Shown: positions 5,663-6,266 of the stretch, piece after piece
Numbering within the stretch: position 1 is the first letter of the stretch
How the letters are laid out: every line of letters begins with the position of its first letter
Source: Planctomycetes bacterium GWF2_50_10
GTDB lineage: Bacteria > Planctomycetota > Phycisphaerae > Sedimentisphaerales > GWF2-50-10
Assembly: GCA_001824635.1 (NCBI GenBank)
Contig: MHYB01000062.1
Location: forward strand, 1 to 6,266
Direction of reading: 5' to 3'
Length of the DNA: 6,266 bases
The notes under the pieces: model-generated
What the model was told of the DNA's origin: nothing
Seen by the model: only the letters and a program-made list of their open reading frames with translations
The model's database searches: none
Translations under genes and position numbers: made by a program

Positions 5663-5679
5663 AGTTTGATTTGAATTAA

Positions 5680-6266
5680 TTACGCTTCTGTTAAAAATCC
5701 TGTCAGCGGACTCGATGCCGACGCGCCCCGCATTGCCCCGCGAGGCCCCGAAAAATACGCCATGCGCCCAGCCTCAACGGCCATCTTAAAAGCAACTGCC
5801 ATCGCCACCGGATCACCCGCAGTCGCTATAGCAGTATTTACAAGCACCGCATCCGCCCCGATCTCCATAGCTTGGGCCGCATGAGAAGGCAGCCCCAGCC
5901 CAGCATCTACCACAACCGGAACCGTTGCCTGCTCGATTATTATTTCTATCGCAGCCCGCGTCTGCAATCCCTGGTTTGAACCTATCGGGCTTGCCAGCGG
6001 CATAACCGTTGCCGTCCCCGCGTCCTGAAGCTTTTTGGCCAGCACAGGATCGGCATTAATATAAGGCAGCACAATAAAACCTTCCTTAACGAGCACCACC
6101 GCCGCTTTTAATGTCTCAACAGGGTCCGGCAAAAGATAATACGGATCAGGCGTAACCTCCAGCTTGATCCAGTTTATCCCGCTTGCCGCCCGTGCCAGCC
6201 TTGCCAGCCGCACAGCTTCATCACCATCTCTCGCACCGCTCGTATTGGGCAAAAGCTGGTACTTCT
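5680..6266 (-). CDS. thiG: Thiazole synthase, C-terminal part (N-terminus outside window)
   Basis: The frame runs through the right edge (KYQLLPNTSG is read from 6264 inward), so roughly the first 60-70 residues are missing; family members have about 255. The visible part is most of the TIM-barrel enzyme that condenses 1-deoxy-D-xylulose 5-phosphate, dehydroglycine and ThiS-thiocarboxylate into the thiazole phosphate of thiamin. Landmarks are LLPNTSG, then WIKLEV, whose Lys is expected to form the Schiff base with the sugar phosphate. PLASPIGSNQGL, VVVDAGLGLPSHAAQAMEIG and ADAVLVNTAIATAGDPVAMA follow and form the phosphate-binding face, ending in SGPRGAMRGASASSPLTGFL. The TTG at 6252 is an internal Leu codon, not a start. 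The next gene on the strand is thiH, which supplies its dehydroglycine. thiS and any TPP riboswitch would lie upstream, beyond the window. Confidence 0.95.
   Translation of the reverse strand, partial: KYQLLPNTSGARDGDEAVRLARLARAASGINWIKLEVTPDPYYLLPDPVETLKAAVVLVKEGFIVLPYINADPVLAKKLQDAGTATVMPLASPIGSNQGLQTRAAIEIIIEQATVPVVVDAGLGLPSHAAQAMEIGADAVLVNTAIATAGDPVAMAVAFKMAVEAGRMAYFSGPRGAMRGASASSPLTGFLTEA

Larger units (their letters stand above)
5324..5679. other. Repeat-filled spacer between thiG and thiH
   Basis: This 356-nt stretch holds no credible gene. From left to right it contains about 70 nt next to the thiH start, with the 15-base CAAATCAGAAATCCT at 5379-5393. Next comes the full family 2 hairpin array (5393-5532), directly joined to family 1 copy B (5532-5662), then 17 nt before the thiG stop. 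I found no convincing promoter for thiH in it, so thiH transcription probably reads through from thiG unless an unrecognised promoter exists. Confidence 0.7.

Noticed and set aside
5324..5679. TPP riboswitch before thiH
   Set aside because: No THI-box-like CTGAGA or ACCTGA motif pair is found on the minus strand; the stems are explained by the repeats.

Overview
The window holds six protein genes of a bacterium with about 50% GC. The gaps between genes are loaded with short hairpin repeats. The best guess is a Planctomycetota (Phycisphaerae-like) genome. This rests on the style of the secreted HEAT-like protein, the pairing of ribF with a DHH phosphoesterase, and intergenic repeats of a kind I associate from memory with such genomes. 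It is inference, not proof. The use of ThiH rather than a glycine oxidase to make dehydroglycine suggests an anaerobic or microaerobic lifestyle.

Layout, left to right. Positions 1-658 (minus) carry the N-terminal part of an exported HEAT-like helical-repeat protein with its own sigma70-type promoter. Positions 900-3442 (minus) form a probable three-gene unit read as ribF (riboflavin kinase/FAD synthetase), then an NrnA-like DHH phosphoesterase, then a small two-helix membrane protein. At 3443-3549 two strong promoters lie back to back: one serves ribF, the other a Fur-family metalloregulator (3550-3969, plus). The regulator's start codon falls where transcription should begin, so its mRNA is probably leaderless. 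A small palindrome sits between the two -35 boxes. Positions 4229-6266 (minus) are thiG (5' end outside the window) followed by thiH, two thiamin thiazole-synthesis genes. They are separated by 356 bases made almost entirely of repeats.

Two repeat families occupy the gaps. Family 1 is a long AT-rich imperfect hairpin of about 131-143 bp with a 19-nt apex. Two copies in opposite orientation bracket thiH. Family 2 is a modular string of small GC-rich hairpins, seen in three copies: minimal at about 812-877, larger at about 2271-2432, and full at about 5393-5532. Two of these carry related terminal inverted repeats, and a 36-bp core is identical between the two larger copies. The full family 2 copy appears to sit inside a family 1 copy.

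Functionally, ThiG and ThiH cooperate in building the thiazole phosphate of thiamin. RibF makes FMN and FAD, and the DHH enzyme likely recycles nanoRNAs or pAp. The Fur-family protein may control its own gene and perhaps ribF through the shared intergenic region. I see no novel enzyme system. The most unusual content is the repeat architecture and the compact divergent, leaderless control region.
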